A DNA stretch of 64,000 bases, taken from Melanocharis versteri. Taxonomy: Eukaryota > Chordata > Aves > Passeriformes > Melanocharitidae. Below, piece after piece: positions 24,851-36,060 of this stretch (the first letter of the stretch is position 1; the number at the start of each line of letters is the position of its first letter). The notes beneath the pieces were generated by a model. That model was not told the DNA's origin. It searched no databases and saw nothing but the letters and a program-made list of their open reading frames with translations. The DNA lies in NCBI GenBank assembly GCA_013397845.1, contig VZTG01008967.1, positions 1,320,573 to 1,384,572 on the forward strand, read 5' to 3'. A program made the position numbers and the translations under genes.

Positions 24851-26790
24851 TATATATGCATCTTTCAGCTTCTCACTCTCTCCTCAGCTCCTCTTTGCTT
24901 CACTCTTTCATATATATAAATGCTGAGGGAAAAATACAGTTATCTAGTCAATGACCCTTCATCCTACAAACTGGATAATTTTGTAGTGACACCCTTCTTC
25001 CATTCCCTCTCACCTATTTCTTAACTATGACAGATTTGTTGATTTAAAACCAAAACCCAAGCCACATCACCCCTACGTAACCTTGCACTCTTGCGTAATG
25101 TCTTCCAATGGTATATTTTTTTAAATGTAGGGGTTTTTTTTTCTGGATTTGAATCATTTTCAGTTTCCAGATGTTGATTCTTGTTTAGTATTTGTCTGAG
25201 AGATTAAAATATATCAACTAAATGGACGATTTTGAATCATCCTAAGCTTCTTTTAGACAAATTAAATAATCAAGAATTTTAGTCATTCATGCATCTTTAT
25301 AGCTGTTTTCTGTACTTCTACCTTGCCAGTACTTTTCTTTGGCAAAACAAGTATCCAAACTTGGTACAATATTCTCCTTCTGCAGCAGTTTCAGAAAGAC
25401 CATGTAAAGTTGCAATATTTTCCTTGTGTTTGCCTAGTCCTCTGCTGACACATCTAGAGATTTTCCAGCCATACCATATTCAGTTCATTATTTACCGTGA
25501 TGACAAAAAGTAGATAACATGCACATGCCTCTGTCCACACAGATTTGCTGGTCTCCCACTGCAACAAGTTCCTGATACTGCTTGAAGATTTGACCACGCC
25601 ATTCAACAGAATCTTCCATTGAGTTACCTTCCCTCCCATGCCTAAGCTCACAGCTCCCTATGCCATCCTAATTCTTTCCTTGCCTGGGCCTTCTCTGAAC
25701 CCCACCAACTCCACAGATAATTTTTCTTCCCTGCTGTATGTCCAACAAGATGTGATCAGTGCTATCTGTCAGGAAATCATTTACATCAGAGACAGCTCAA
25801 ATGAGAAGCCCTAGCCATCACTGCTATGTGTCCCCAAAGCCTTACTCTGTTGGAAAGGAAAAGGTCAATGGGAAGTCAACAGAAGACGAAAGGAAAGAAA
25901 AACATGTAGCAGTGTTCTTTCAACAAGCTACATCATCTGCATTTATATGCTGTATATGCATATACTTTTTAAATTTTGCAGGGCTGTCATATTTCCTTTT
26001 CTTGCCCATCTCATGGAGACATTCCCAGGCTTATTTAGTCTGACATGTATTTTGTGGTTCTCAGTTCACAAAAAAACATAAAGCATTACTTATGCGTTGA
26101 CAATTTATACAATATTAAAACAAAAGTCCCCATACTCACAGGGTGATGAAATCACAAGTAATATTAAATAGCCTTCAGTTCAAAAATTGCCACCCAAAGA
26201 CTCTGAAAGGACCTACTCTGACATTTCCAACACCCTGATCATTTCTTTAGGACTTCAGTACCTACCACAGGGCTCATTTCAGTAATTGAACTCCCTCTTT
26301 GTAAACTTTAATAACTCTCTACATAACACCTCCGGGAGAAAAACGGCAGAGGATATCCTTTTCCGAAATAGTATGGGTCAAACTCGAACATTAATTGGAC
26401 AATTTCTCCCTTGTTTACTGTGATCCTCACACAGAAGATTTCAAAATGATGCCAGGTGGGGGACTCCTACAGTGAACATTGCATCGTGAGAGAATGTGTT
26501 CATGGAGAATAGTTTATCATGTTGCAGCAGAGGACCAGTGAGTGAGACCCTTGGTATTAATCGACAAAAGGCTTGTTCTGACAGGTTTGTGTCACTGTGT
26601 AAACAGAAATGTTTATAACTGTGCTGGAATAGTGAAGAGTTTGTTAGTGGGACAACATTACAAGTGAATGCCAGCCGAGATGGATCCAGTTTTGCCAACG
26701 CATTTCTTCATGCAGACCAGGCTGTGGCCCTTTCGTGCCAGTCTGACTTTCCCAGCGGTGGCTCCGTTAATCTGATTTATGTCCCACAGC
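24851..26790. other. Non-coding DNA, no gene seen
   Basis: No gene, RNA or clear repeat. The longest frame is 94 codons (25759-26043) with no recognisable domain. Confidence 0.5.
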
Positions 26791-26794
26791 CTAG

Positions 26795-27045
26795 ACAGCA
26801 CTGAGCCCAGCCCCAGCTCCAGCCCCTGCCCGGGTCCCAGCCCCAGCCCCAGCCCCTGCCCCAGCCCGTATCCNTGCTCCTCGGTGCCCCCCGCTGAAGT
26901 CATTATCCTGCGGATCCGCCCCGATTCACTCGGGGCAGGGCCAGCCCCAGCTCCAGCCCCAGCCCCAGCCCCAGCCCGTATCCCAGCTCCAGCCCCAATC
27001 CCTGCCCCTGCCCCAGCCCCAGCCCCGCGCACCGGCCCCGGCCCG
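26795..27045. repeat. C-rich hexanucleotide minisatellite (CCCAGC/CCAGCC)n in two blocks
   Basis: Block one is about 26807-26873 and block two about 26940-27035. Both are made of CCCAGC-type hexamers with CTCCAGC and CCTGCC variants. A 15-mer, CCCCAGCCCGTATCC, is shared at 26859-26873 and 26969-26983. About 65 bases of unique sequence with CpGs separate the blocks. One ambiguous base (N) lies at 26874, immediately after the first shared 15-mer. Frames of 67-158 codons here (Pro-Ala on one strand, Gly-Ala/Gly-Leu on the other) are products of the repeat. Confidence 0.9.
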
Positions 27046-27245
27046 AGAATCTGGAGAACCGGCGCTCCAAAACGGCAAAGCTTCCTCTGACCCCTAAACC
27101 GATCATTATTCACTTGAAAGGCAAGCTTGCACAAACAAATATTTTGTGTAGCTGTTATGATTATTGTCAGTATCTGTCCCCATTGTTCAGGCGCAGGAAT
27201 TCCTTTGGTCTCATAAATACTGAGCCCGGCCCTCCCCTCCCCCCT

Positions 27246-27421
27246 TTAACTGTCAGATAATTACACAGTTGGCTTTAGAGTTTAACTTGTCAAAGGAGTT
27301 TCATTACTTTGTTCCTTTTGGGCAGCTTCCACTATTGTGCTTTCTGAACACTAAACAGAACCTATATTAACTGTCAGTTAATTACACACCGTTTTTCTTC
27401 AGTATTTACCAGTCAAAGGGG
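27246..27421. promoter_or_regulatory. Paired 22-bp cassette, CTGTCAG-W-TAATTACACA, twice 121 bp apart
   Basis: Copy one is 27246-27267 and copy two 27367-27388. They agree at 21 of 22 positions; the one difference is A versus T after CTGTCAG. Both begin TTAA, then CTGTCAG, W, TAATTACACA. Similarity continues loosely: both have an AGT(A)TTTA..-GTCAAAGG word about 20-30 bases further on (ending near 27298 and 27421). CTGTCA is the core site of TALE homeodomain factors (MEIS/TGIF) and TAATTA that of many homeodomain proteins, so each copy could be a composite site. Function is inferred. Confidence 0.5.
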
Positions 27422-27547
27422 CAGGTAGGCTGCAATCCTATCATCTCAATCACTGTCTCTGCTCACAAAAGAATCAATAAAGATGAGTCACTTAGTGTCA
27501 CCCAGTGTCTGATACTCAAAGCCACCCATTCCTAATTGCCTTTAGAG

Positions 27548-27757
27548 ATGGATGATAATACAAACTTTGAAGTGATAATCAGCCTAATGAGTGGCCTTGC
27601 TGAGAGGGTAGATCATGTGTCAGAACAGTTTGCAGATGCTTACAGGCAAACAAAGCCAGCTTTCCTTTTAGACCTGAGAGGACCATGGCAAGTCTGGTAC
27701 CCAGAGCCCCGCACAATGGCAGAGACTGGAGCACAGCAGGACGCTGCAGCCTGCTGA
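27548..27757 (+). other. Short open frame, 69 codons, inside the candidate element cluster
   Basis: ATG at 27548 opens a frame ending at 27757; the frame also extends upstream to at least 27536. The translation has balanced composition, with an acidic start, a hydrophobic stretch and a Trp/Tyr/Pro-containing part near residues 50-56, and no low-complexity run. A weak acceptor-like TTTAG ends three bases before the ATG. It matches no family I know. It could be a real exon, a transcribed short ORF, or chance within conserved non-coding DNA. Confidence 0.2.
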
Positions 27758-28480
27758 TCACAACTGACTCCATCCATCTTGCTCTTTGCCTTTAATCAGC
27801 ACAGTCAGAACAAGTCCTCCAGATCTCTGCATGTTTATGCTGGATGTTTACGCAATAACTGTGTAAAAAATAAATTCTCTGATTCTGAGTCATTGGATTT
27901 AAATAATAGCGATTGGACTTGATAGGTAATGGCCGGGGATCCCGGCTAAAACTACTGAGTAAATGTAATTAAATACAATCGGGTGCAGTCAGCCAGGCAG
28001 AGCCAGAGACCATAAAAGGCTCATTCAGACAGCAATGAAAACAAACAACGTCAGCAACAAAAACAAAACCAGTGTTTGGTTTGCTAATAAGAGCATGATC
28101 TGAAGCCTGATTTACACTCAATTTTTGCACCCAACAATTTGACCAGATCAATAATTTGTAAAAAGCCAGCAACAAACAAATAAACAAACAAAAAGACAAA
28201 TTAAATTGCTATAATCCCTCAGTCTGGATGCAGTTATATTATCATAAAGACATTTTCTTTTTAAAATAGTTAAGATGTCATAAATTCAGTCAAGTGTGAA
28301 CAAATAGTCTATGACCATGTTTGTGCTAATATGACTGTCTCAATGTAAAAGGGCTGCATTGATTTAACAATCCTTTACTAATTTAGCTAAATTTTGACAA
28401 GAGCTGACCATGGACGTTGCTTCATAATCAACTCACTAAGACTGGGAATCTGCAGGATTACACCAATCTGACTTCAAAGT

Positions 28481-30639
28481 ATAAATGAAATATATGTGAA
28501 AACATATGTATGAATGGGTTAGCATGCCTAACATTTTGGATGTAACAATCTAAAACTATTTTGGGGGCAAATCTGTATTCACTTTTTTGGTGAAAGGTGG
28601 TGAAAAAGATGAACAAGTGGGTTCAGTACTTACACTGTTTTAATTAGAAGCTGTCAAGTTTTAATATTTTGTAGTCAACTATTTCACTTGTAAAACCTGT
28701 CATGCAAATAAGGACGTAATGCAATAAAGCAAATGAGAAACAGAAATTTTCATAAAAGCAAACCTACCCTTTGAAACTAAAAGCAAGATTATTGCTGCCT
28801 TTTCAAAAACTACAGAACGAGGCATCTTTCAGATAAAACCAATTATATTTTCATATTTTTACTAGCTTTCCATCTGCCTGGCTTCCTTTCTTCAAGTCAA
28901 TGAGAAAAGTGCAATCTCTTGGATCTGAAACTACAGAAAAATATAGCCTTTTATTTTGTGTAGTTTGTGTATGAATATAACAGATGTGCCTGTGGAAAGG
29001 TTTTAGAGTTTTCCGATTTGAAGTTTTGTTTCGAAACAGCATTCTCCATTAAGTGCTGTCTGGTAATATTTGCTGCATACTGACAGGAAAGCCTACGCCT
29101 TCAAGCTCTCTGCTATAACTAATATCAGCAACTAGCCCAACCTAGCACTATTTGAAACTGAATTCACCAGAAGAAGTTAGTTAATTTCTTTTGCTAGAGA
29201 ATATGAGAAAGAAAATACTTCACTGGATCAGTTAGTGGGCTTTCGAGGCATGTGTCCACCAGTGCTTGTAAGTTGCCAGTGACCACACAGGTTATCTAAG
29301 GTTCCTGAATTCACCAAGCTGGAAACATATAGGACTGTCTGCCAGCACCCTGCTCTCGTTCTTGTGGCAGTCAGACAAACTCAGCTCTGCTGAGCTCCCT
29401 CAGTGGCAGCTGTGAACAACACGAGTTTTCCATGCATTGAAGCTGTGGGCTTGTTCCCTACAGACCGACAGCCCCTTCATCTCTGCAAACAAAGCACCCC
29501 AGAGAACCAGCCTTCTCTAACAATGCTACATCAGAACTTGTGGGAAGCGGTTTTGAGCTGTAGAGGAACCTCATGTTCCTTCCTACCTGGTGAATCAGCT
29601 GGGAAAGACCACCCTGCCCACACTAAAGTAATATTCTTCTCCAAGGCAAATTCTAATCCACAGTTATATTTCTCCAACAGAAAATATTCCTTTAAAATTC
29701 TCTTAACTTACATTCATAGTTCATGTGATTCAAGTTAATTGTAAAGCAATAAAGTTGCTAAACATGTTTTTTAAAATCACTGTATAACTCCACATGCATA
29801 TGCATTGGACTATATGTACACCATATATGGTTTCACAGTAATTTAGTTCTACACAAATGCATTCACAAGCATGGAAGTCTAAAAATAACCTTTCAAGCAC
29901 AAATTATTGCTATCATTACATATCTTATCATTTGTAATCACATTCAAAATCTCTATTTGAGCTCTAAAGTGTGTTGGACAAAGGGAAAACTTACCTGTAG
30001 TCAGACCTATAGAGCTGAAGCTGATAATTTGTGATTAGTTAATGGAAATGTGTTGACATATGAATTACAGTTGCAAGTTTAAGAATGTATGTTGCAAGCA
30101 ACTCTGAATTGGAAAGGAAAGGAGACAATGAATTGATTAAATGGGTTTGGTGAGGCATGATGGCTGATACCAACTCAAGTAATCTTGATTCAAAGCTTGG
30201 ATTATAGGCAGAGATGTTAAAATTCACATGACATGATGCACTGCAAGGAATTTTCTAACTTCTTTTTTTTTAAAACAAAAAAATGGAACTTTTAATGTAT
30301 CTTTGACATCCACTCAGTTGATACAAACCTTAGAATATGAATTTAGTGTTATTTGGTTACCTCATATTTGTATTATTACATCTCAAAGTCATAAAGAAGA
30401 GGGGTTTGATGCTCAGCTCCGTACAGGTAACAACCAAATAATCATGTCTGAAAGATTTCCCTAGACATAAAGCCCTGAGAAAAATAATTATAGCTAAGAT
30501 TTTCAGAAATTATTTATTTTTTTGGTGTGAGCTAAATTTGAGAACCTTAAGGGTATCTGGTTATCAGAGGATTTTTAACTTCACGTGTTCTAAAAATACC
30601 TTAAACTAGATACCCAGAAACAAGGGCAGCCATAATCAC
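28481..30639. other. Non-coding DNA, no gene seen
   Basis: No supported gene. A 111-codon frame at 29403-29738 lies in a mixed-composition patch and has no recognisable domain. An octamer, ATGCAAAT, is at 28702-28709. Confidence 0.45.
29794..29805. promoter_or_regulatory. Perfect MORE element ATGCATATGCAT
   Basis: The 12-bp palindrome ATGCATATGCAT is identical to the palindromic Oct-factor recognition element (MORE), which binds POU-protein dimers. A CArG-type word, CCATATATGG, follows at 29821-29830. From rough base composition, an exact MORE is expected well under once per 64 kb. Whether it is bound is unknown. Confidence 0.4.
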
Positions 30640-31080
30640 TAGTCGCCTTTAAAATCTACAGGTGTGGTTTCTCTCTCAGTTCACGTCACCCTTGCATGGG
30701 GTCACTGCTGGAGGAGGGAGTCCTAACCTCTCAGTTGCCTCCGGTTATGCACTCTCGCTGCATTAAATATGCTGGCACTCGTGCTCGTGAGCAAGCCAAT
30801 CTGATGGAAACATGAGCCTACAGAAAATGCAGGGCGATCTGCTTGGCTGGGCAGCCACACAGGCGGTAATGACAGCCCACGGGCACAGGCTGCCAGGGCC
30901 GGCCGCAGGCAGCACGGGTCTGTCAGCGCCAGCCCGAGCCCCCATCACCTTCGGAGACCATATAACTGCACCCCGACCCTGTGTGCGTCTGCTTCCTGCG
31001 CCGGGCAAGCAGTCTGCTGCTGCTTTGCCAATAAGCAGCCAAAGAAATAGAGACGGCACAATAAATATTAACCTTTAATA
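30640..31080. promoter_or_regulatory. GC-richer, CpG-containing patch; candidate regulatory element
   Basis: About 18 CpG dinucleotides lie between 30740 and 31052, far more than in surrounding DNA. The patch includes CACTCGTGCTCGTGAGC, GGCCGGCCGC and GCGCCGGGC words and then ends abruptly in AT-rich AATAAATATTAACC. It is too short and patchy for a typical promoter island. Overlapping frames of 98 codons (minus) and 88 codons (plus) exist, as expected in GC-richer DNA, and neither is recognisable. It may be a conserved enhancer, an orphan CpG island, or a weak promoter. Confidence 0.4.
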
Positions 31081-31988
31081 AAATAGACACTTTAACTTCC
31101 TGTTAGAGTGAGAGAAAAAGTGAAAAAAGAAACTAAGTATGTTCTCGCTTTAATATTTGGGTTTACATATTGAGATTTCCAGTGATTATGAATTTAAACT
31201 AGTATCTCTAAGCTCTTTTTCAAACAAGTAACTCTAAGTGTTTCACAGATACCTACAAAATTCCATAAATCTTTCCATGAGGCAGCAAAACATACCAGGA
31301 GCCAGTCACCTGTTAGTGGAAGGCAAGTACATCTTAAAAGAAATGCAGCAGAGGTAGTAAAATCTAGCACCACTATAAATAATGGAAACCACAGGAAGAA
31401 ATGGAGGTAGTTAAATAGCTACTGGAGATTAAATTTAGCCAAGACATGATGGTGTACAATCCTTTTCCCAGTCTCAATTCTGTTAAAAAGAGCCGTGAAA
31501 CTGGTAATGACAAAAAGGAATGGGAGACTCCTTTTGTCTCATCTGAGATGTATCTCTGGAGTAAGAAGCTTGCCTTTAAAATGGTTAGCTTTGTATTTAT
31601 TCCCTCTGAGCTGGTGTAAACTTTACCCATTATTTTAATTGGACCAGATCCTTAGTATATTACCGAATAAATTACCAAACCCACTTCCTACTTTTCTTGG
31701 AAATGTCTCCATACCCCATATTCATTCAGTTCAGCTCTTCCCTGAGCTGCAACTCTGTCCAATCTTACAAACTACTAGGACAGGAAAGAACTGGAACTCT
31801 GGAACTCTGCAACACATTTTGAACATTTTTTGAACATTTTTTTTAACACATGCTATATGGCAGTAGGATTTTGAGCAGATAAACCCTATAGCAAAAGTCA
31901 CACACAGAAAATCAAATGCAGCTTTTGAAAAGTATTTTCTTATTTTTTAAAAAAACCCACTATATGATCGCTGTTATGCTAAAATGCA
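31081..31988. other. Non-coding DNA, no gene seen
   Basis: No gene was found. A GAGCTGGTGTAAA word near 31608 and a GGACCAGATCCTTAG word near 31641 recall another old amniote symmetric repeat, but are too short to call. Confidence 0.4.
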
Positions 31989-32056
31989 GCCTGATTCAGC
32001 ACTGGGCTGTATTGCCTTCCCTCCCATTGACTTCAAAATGAATAAGCTCAGCCTGG
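31989..32056. repeat. Ancient symmetric amniote repeat, probable
   Basis: The blocks are GCCTGATTCAGCACTGGGCT, CCTCCCATTGACTTCAAAAT and ATAAGCTCAGCC. A CCTGATTCAGCA start followed by a CCCATTGACTTCA core is typical of the same class of old palindromic repeats as those at 15208, 21278 and 36905. Only part of the second arm is visible. Identification is from memory of the class. Confidence 0.5.
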
Positions 32057-32299
32057 GTATTTGAGAATTCATTGCTGTGAAGACATATTCTGGCAGGTCA
32101 ACACAAGCATTATTCATAGGCCTCAATTCAGTCTGTCATCTGAAATGAAAGAGAGCCTTTCTTTAAAAAGCTAAAATCCATCTTTAATTTGTTATCCTAG
32201 TAACTGTATCAAAACCTGTTATAAAACAAATATTAAAAATGAGAGCAAGCTGATGAGCAACTGAAACACAGTAAAATAGATCTGGAAGTGCTGCAGAGC

Positions 32300-32545
32300 C
32301 ACCAAATCCTTGGTCCAGCTATTGTAGACAACCAGTTTATATAACCTTTTTCATAAATATATCAAGATCTCTCTTAAAAGCAGCTAGTTTTATTTCTTCA
32401 TTTACTGCTGTTGTACAGTTATTCGTATTTCTTCCAGTTTGAATTACAGACTCATAGATAACATGGCAGAGTGGACCACTGTGATCATCAAATTTGACCT
32501 CCATAATCTGCAGGATTGCCCTGAATTCATTTAAGAAGCCAGTGA
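32300..32545 (-). mobile_element. Ancient CR1-type LINE fragments (two pieces)
   Basis: From 32448 to about 32545 the + strand reads GACTCATAGATAACATGG, GGACCACTGTGATCATCAAA, TTTGACCTCC. This fits the reversed 3' end of an old amniote CR1 (GGACCACTGTGATCATCTAG, TCTGACCTCC). From about 32345 to 32420 a TCTCTCTTAAAAGCAGCTAG, TTTTAT, ACTGCTGTTG stretch fits a more internal part of the same kind of CR1, also reversed. The two are not in element order, so they are either separate insertions or a rearranged copy. Both are far more diverged than the CR1 copies at 2562, 38667 and 41114. Confidence 0.5.
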
Positions 32546-35500
32546 TTTTGCAGCCAGGAGTTTATTAGGGAAAGGGCACAAGAGCCATGGTATCAGTGTT
32601 GACGGATGGGATTAATCAGCTCATGTTAACACACTGATTATCATATAGTAAAGGGAAATGTTTCAAAAGAATACTCCAGTCTGAAACATAAAGCAAAATC
32701 ATTTGGACTTCCAGAGAGGTCATGGTTGAAATATCACAAAACTCTCTTTACTCAAAGCAGATGTTTATTAAGATTAATTTAGTGTGAAAAATGAACCAGA
32801 ATGCATATAAAAGACAATGCCTCCTCAATTATGTAATAGGACACCTCCTCATTATATTGTGTTCACTGAAGATGATGGTATTTTCCTAGGGGAAGTATAA
32901 CTACAGTTTGCCAAAGTCCCCCTCCCTCATTTTAGATTAAATATCAGACTGCAGAGCATGAAGCCAAGTGAACAGAAACAAGAGAACTCAAATAAACATA
33001 ATTTAAATGGAAAAGAAAAGGCCTGTTAAGCATGATTTCTAAGTAAATGTGTTCAAAATAGAAAGTTACAATGATGCCAGGATACAAATATAAACAAAAA
33101 TCACCAGAATTTAATATAAGCAAAAATACCTCTTTCCTACATTTGTGCATGTATTGAAATGAAATGCAATCTGTAAGTGTAAATATTCATGGAACTTTTC
33201 ACAGAACTGAAACAACTTCTCTTTCTTGCCACCTTCTCTCTTTTTTCCCGTCTCTTTCTGTGAGCTCCCTCCAGTGTTCTCAAGGAAGTATTGAATCATT
33301 TCATTTTGGCATATTCCATTTTTATCACAGGAGGCATAATTATACGAAAGATTGTATTAATATAATCTCCAAGGATGCCCAGTCTGAACCAAAGGTCTGA
33401 TCTAAACCTGGTTGTGAACACAGGCACTGCAAGAAGAAGATGCCCCTCACCCACCACAAATGTCCCTTAGAATGAATGGCACACACGCCAAAAGGGCTGC
33501 TGGCTGTAGAGGTGACTAGAGAATGAGACAGTGTACCAACTTTGAGATTATCTGGAGTTAAGGAGTATCAATTATTTCCCTGTTTTTCCCTAGGGAATAA
33601 CAAGAAAGACTTCTGCTCTAAACTGCATGTTGATCAGTTGGAAAAGACAAAATGACCAGGAAAACCAGGTCACTGAATCTCAGTCATCAACATGGAAAAA
33701 ACAAGCTGGGTCTAAGACCCTGTCAGGTGAGGCACATTCCATATTGCAATAATAATGCCTTTGTACAAGCCTAAGCTGAAAAGGGATATGATTACACTTT
33801 GGCAGAAACCATCCAGGGCACTGAATCCAGTATGCTGTGAACATGCCAGTCTGCTTGGAGCCACCTCAGGGATCTCTATACAGCACTGCTATGCAGGCTA
33901 CAAACCTGCCAAAAGTGCTCTAACACCTATTTACATCTAGTTCAACTCCTGCTTCTACCAAGATAAACAAAAATAGAGTCAAACACTTTATTTCCATGCC
34001 TCTTCCACTGGCATTGTGGAGTTACTAAACAAATGAAAATAAAATTATTCTCTGTAAGGCTACTCTGTCTGGTTTATTTCTTCTGGTTTGTTTTTTAGTG
34101 TTTGTTCACTGACAGAATAAACCAATGTGAACTGGGGCTGTTGCAATACCTTCCTACCCTTTCTTCCACAAACTATTTGTTCCCATCCCTTCCCTTGTAC
34201 CCCCAGTAGTGCTTTGGGCAACTGAGCCATGAAAAGGGTCAGGGAGCTTAGTTGTAATAAAACTAGGCAAATATTGGGAGAACATACAGAAGCTTAAAGT
34301 CATAAGTAATAGAACTAAAGATAACTTAATTTTGAGTACTGCAATATCAATTGATTTGGTGTCTTTACTGGTGCTTTAGTTACTGTAAAAGCGACTGTGA
34401 CAAGCCACTCTCCTGCTAATCTGCATGATATCCAGCAGATAGTGAGCCATTGCCTAACCTCAGAAATGTCCAAAAGGAGCAATGGAATTACTCCAGTCCT
34501 TTGTGGGTTTGGCAAAGACTCTGTAGGATTTCTAGTGACGTATGCTGGGCCTAACTCAAATCCCAGCAATGGAAATTTCTTTGATTTGGTTTACTGATAT
34601 TTTTGACCCTGTAAATGTGCGAAGCACTCAGGCATTAAGAAAGACATTGTTTCCCTGACATATCAGTTGGTCACTGCTGTTTACATCAATTGAAACAGAA
34701 TTAAAATTCCAATTTGATTTTTCCTCTTTGACTTTCAAAGCACATAAAATAACACCAATTCAATGCCTGTCCAACCATCATGTTGGATAGTTTGTTATGT
34801 ACACAGCAGGATTTGAGTCTCTTATGAGAAAATTGAAAAAAATGGTCCAGATTTCACAACTCCCTTTCTCCTACCATTGTCTGTAAATAGCTTTAGAGAA
34901 GCTCTTTCCATTTTCTCCCCTCTTCTCCTTCACAATAATTCTTTAAATAGGTTCTTTCTACATTTTAGTTTTTCTACCTTTTTTTCTCATTTTTATTCTA
35001 CTCATCCTCTTGTCATGGCCACCCTACCATCACTTTTGCATGTTGTTAACATGGAATCGATGGAAGATCACTTCTCAATAGAGTTCCTTTTTAATACAAG
35101 ACATTAGTATGTTCTGTGCTGTGTTCCATGACTGAAGTGCATCTTAATATTTCATAACAGACTTTTTTATCCATTTTTATTAAGAGGCCGTAATTTTAAA
35201 AAGTAGCTACTTTGTTTTCACTCTGAAACCCATGAATCTGGAGAATAATTTTCCAGTTATAATTTCTCTAAAAAAGTCTATTTTTAGACATCATATACAC
35301 AGATATGTTTTAAGGCAAAAATATATTTTACATGAAGGGCTTCTGTTTTTTAACTATTATTGGTATAAATGTTGTTGTGATGGTCTAGTTCCAAGAGGAA
35401 TAACAGAATCTTGACGTTCCTGCCAACTGAACTGGTTTCTCGCAGTCAATATTTGTGGCCACAGACAATACAAGTTGCAGTTCATATATATTCTTTCCAC

Positions 35501-35919
35501 AAAACTTTGTTCCAATGAAGTGACCATACTTCCTCTGTACAGATTGTACTGTCTTCCAGCCCCACTTTTAAACACCAAAGAAGATTTCTTTACGCATCCA
35601 CAAAGTTGTATTTACTTTGAGTGTAAGCCAATTAGCATGCACACTATTGGCTTAAAAGTTCAAACTGTCATCAAATACAGTTTCTCCCTTTTTGATTTGT
35701 CTTTGTTACAAATGTGCACTGTGAGCAAATTGCCTTCCTCTTGACATTCTGTTCAGTTTGCAACACTGCTATCACATGAAGAAAATTACTGGGTTTATGG
35801 CAGAAAAAATATAAAATGTGTAAAATGGACCACATGTAGTTTTCTATTGCCTGTGCCAAATTAGGACCTTTGTAACATTGGGAGGAAGTTCAGGAGCTTT
35901 ATCCCTTTTGTTTGTCTTT
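32546..35919. other. Non-coding DNA, no gene seen
   Basis: About 3.4 kb with no supported gene or repeat. Overlapping frames of 60-89 codons on both strands have no recognisable domains. Confidence 0.5.
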
Positions 35920-36060
35920 CACGCTAAAGGAAATTACAATTTGAGGAGTTACCTGGCTCTGAGACAACCTCACCAGCCCCTCTTTAATGGGCACACTGAT
36001 TGATAATCACAGGCAAACATGAACTCCTTTTCACTGGCAGGTTTTCCCAGAACATTTTAC
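35920..36060. promoter_or_regulatory. Possible short conserved non-coding element
   Basis: A mixed-composition patch with TCTTTAATGGGCACACTGAT, TGATTGATAATCACAGG and CAAACATGAAC words. TGATTGAT is the composite PBX/HOX-type core. Texture is the only evidence. Confidence 0.25.

Larger units (their letters stand above)
27150..28480. promoter_or_regulatory. Candidate cluster of conserved non-coding elements
   Basis: About 1.3 kb of non-repetitive, mixed-composition DNA dense in developmental-factor-like words: CTGTCAG and TAATTACACA pairs (27246-27388), TTACGCAAT (near 27850), ATGAGTCAC (AP-1-like, near 27483) and CATTAAT/TGATTTAA words. The texture differs from the drifting AT-rich DNA around it and resembles vertebrate enhancer clusters. 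One short open frame lies inside (27548-27757). Without a second genome the call stays an inference. Confidence 0.45.

Noticed and set aside
26658..27134. 158-codon minus frame and 103-codon plus frame (Gly-Ala and Pro-Ala repeats)
   Set aside because: Both strands are open because the DNA is a hexanucleotide repeat, and the frames cross an ambiguous base. Composition explains them.
31600..31660. Another symmetric amniote repeat (GAGCTGGTGTAAA / GGACCAGATCCTTAG words)
   Set aside because: The two words are too short and not in a convincing arm-centre-arm order.
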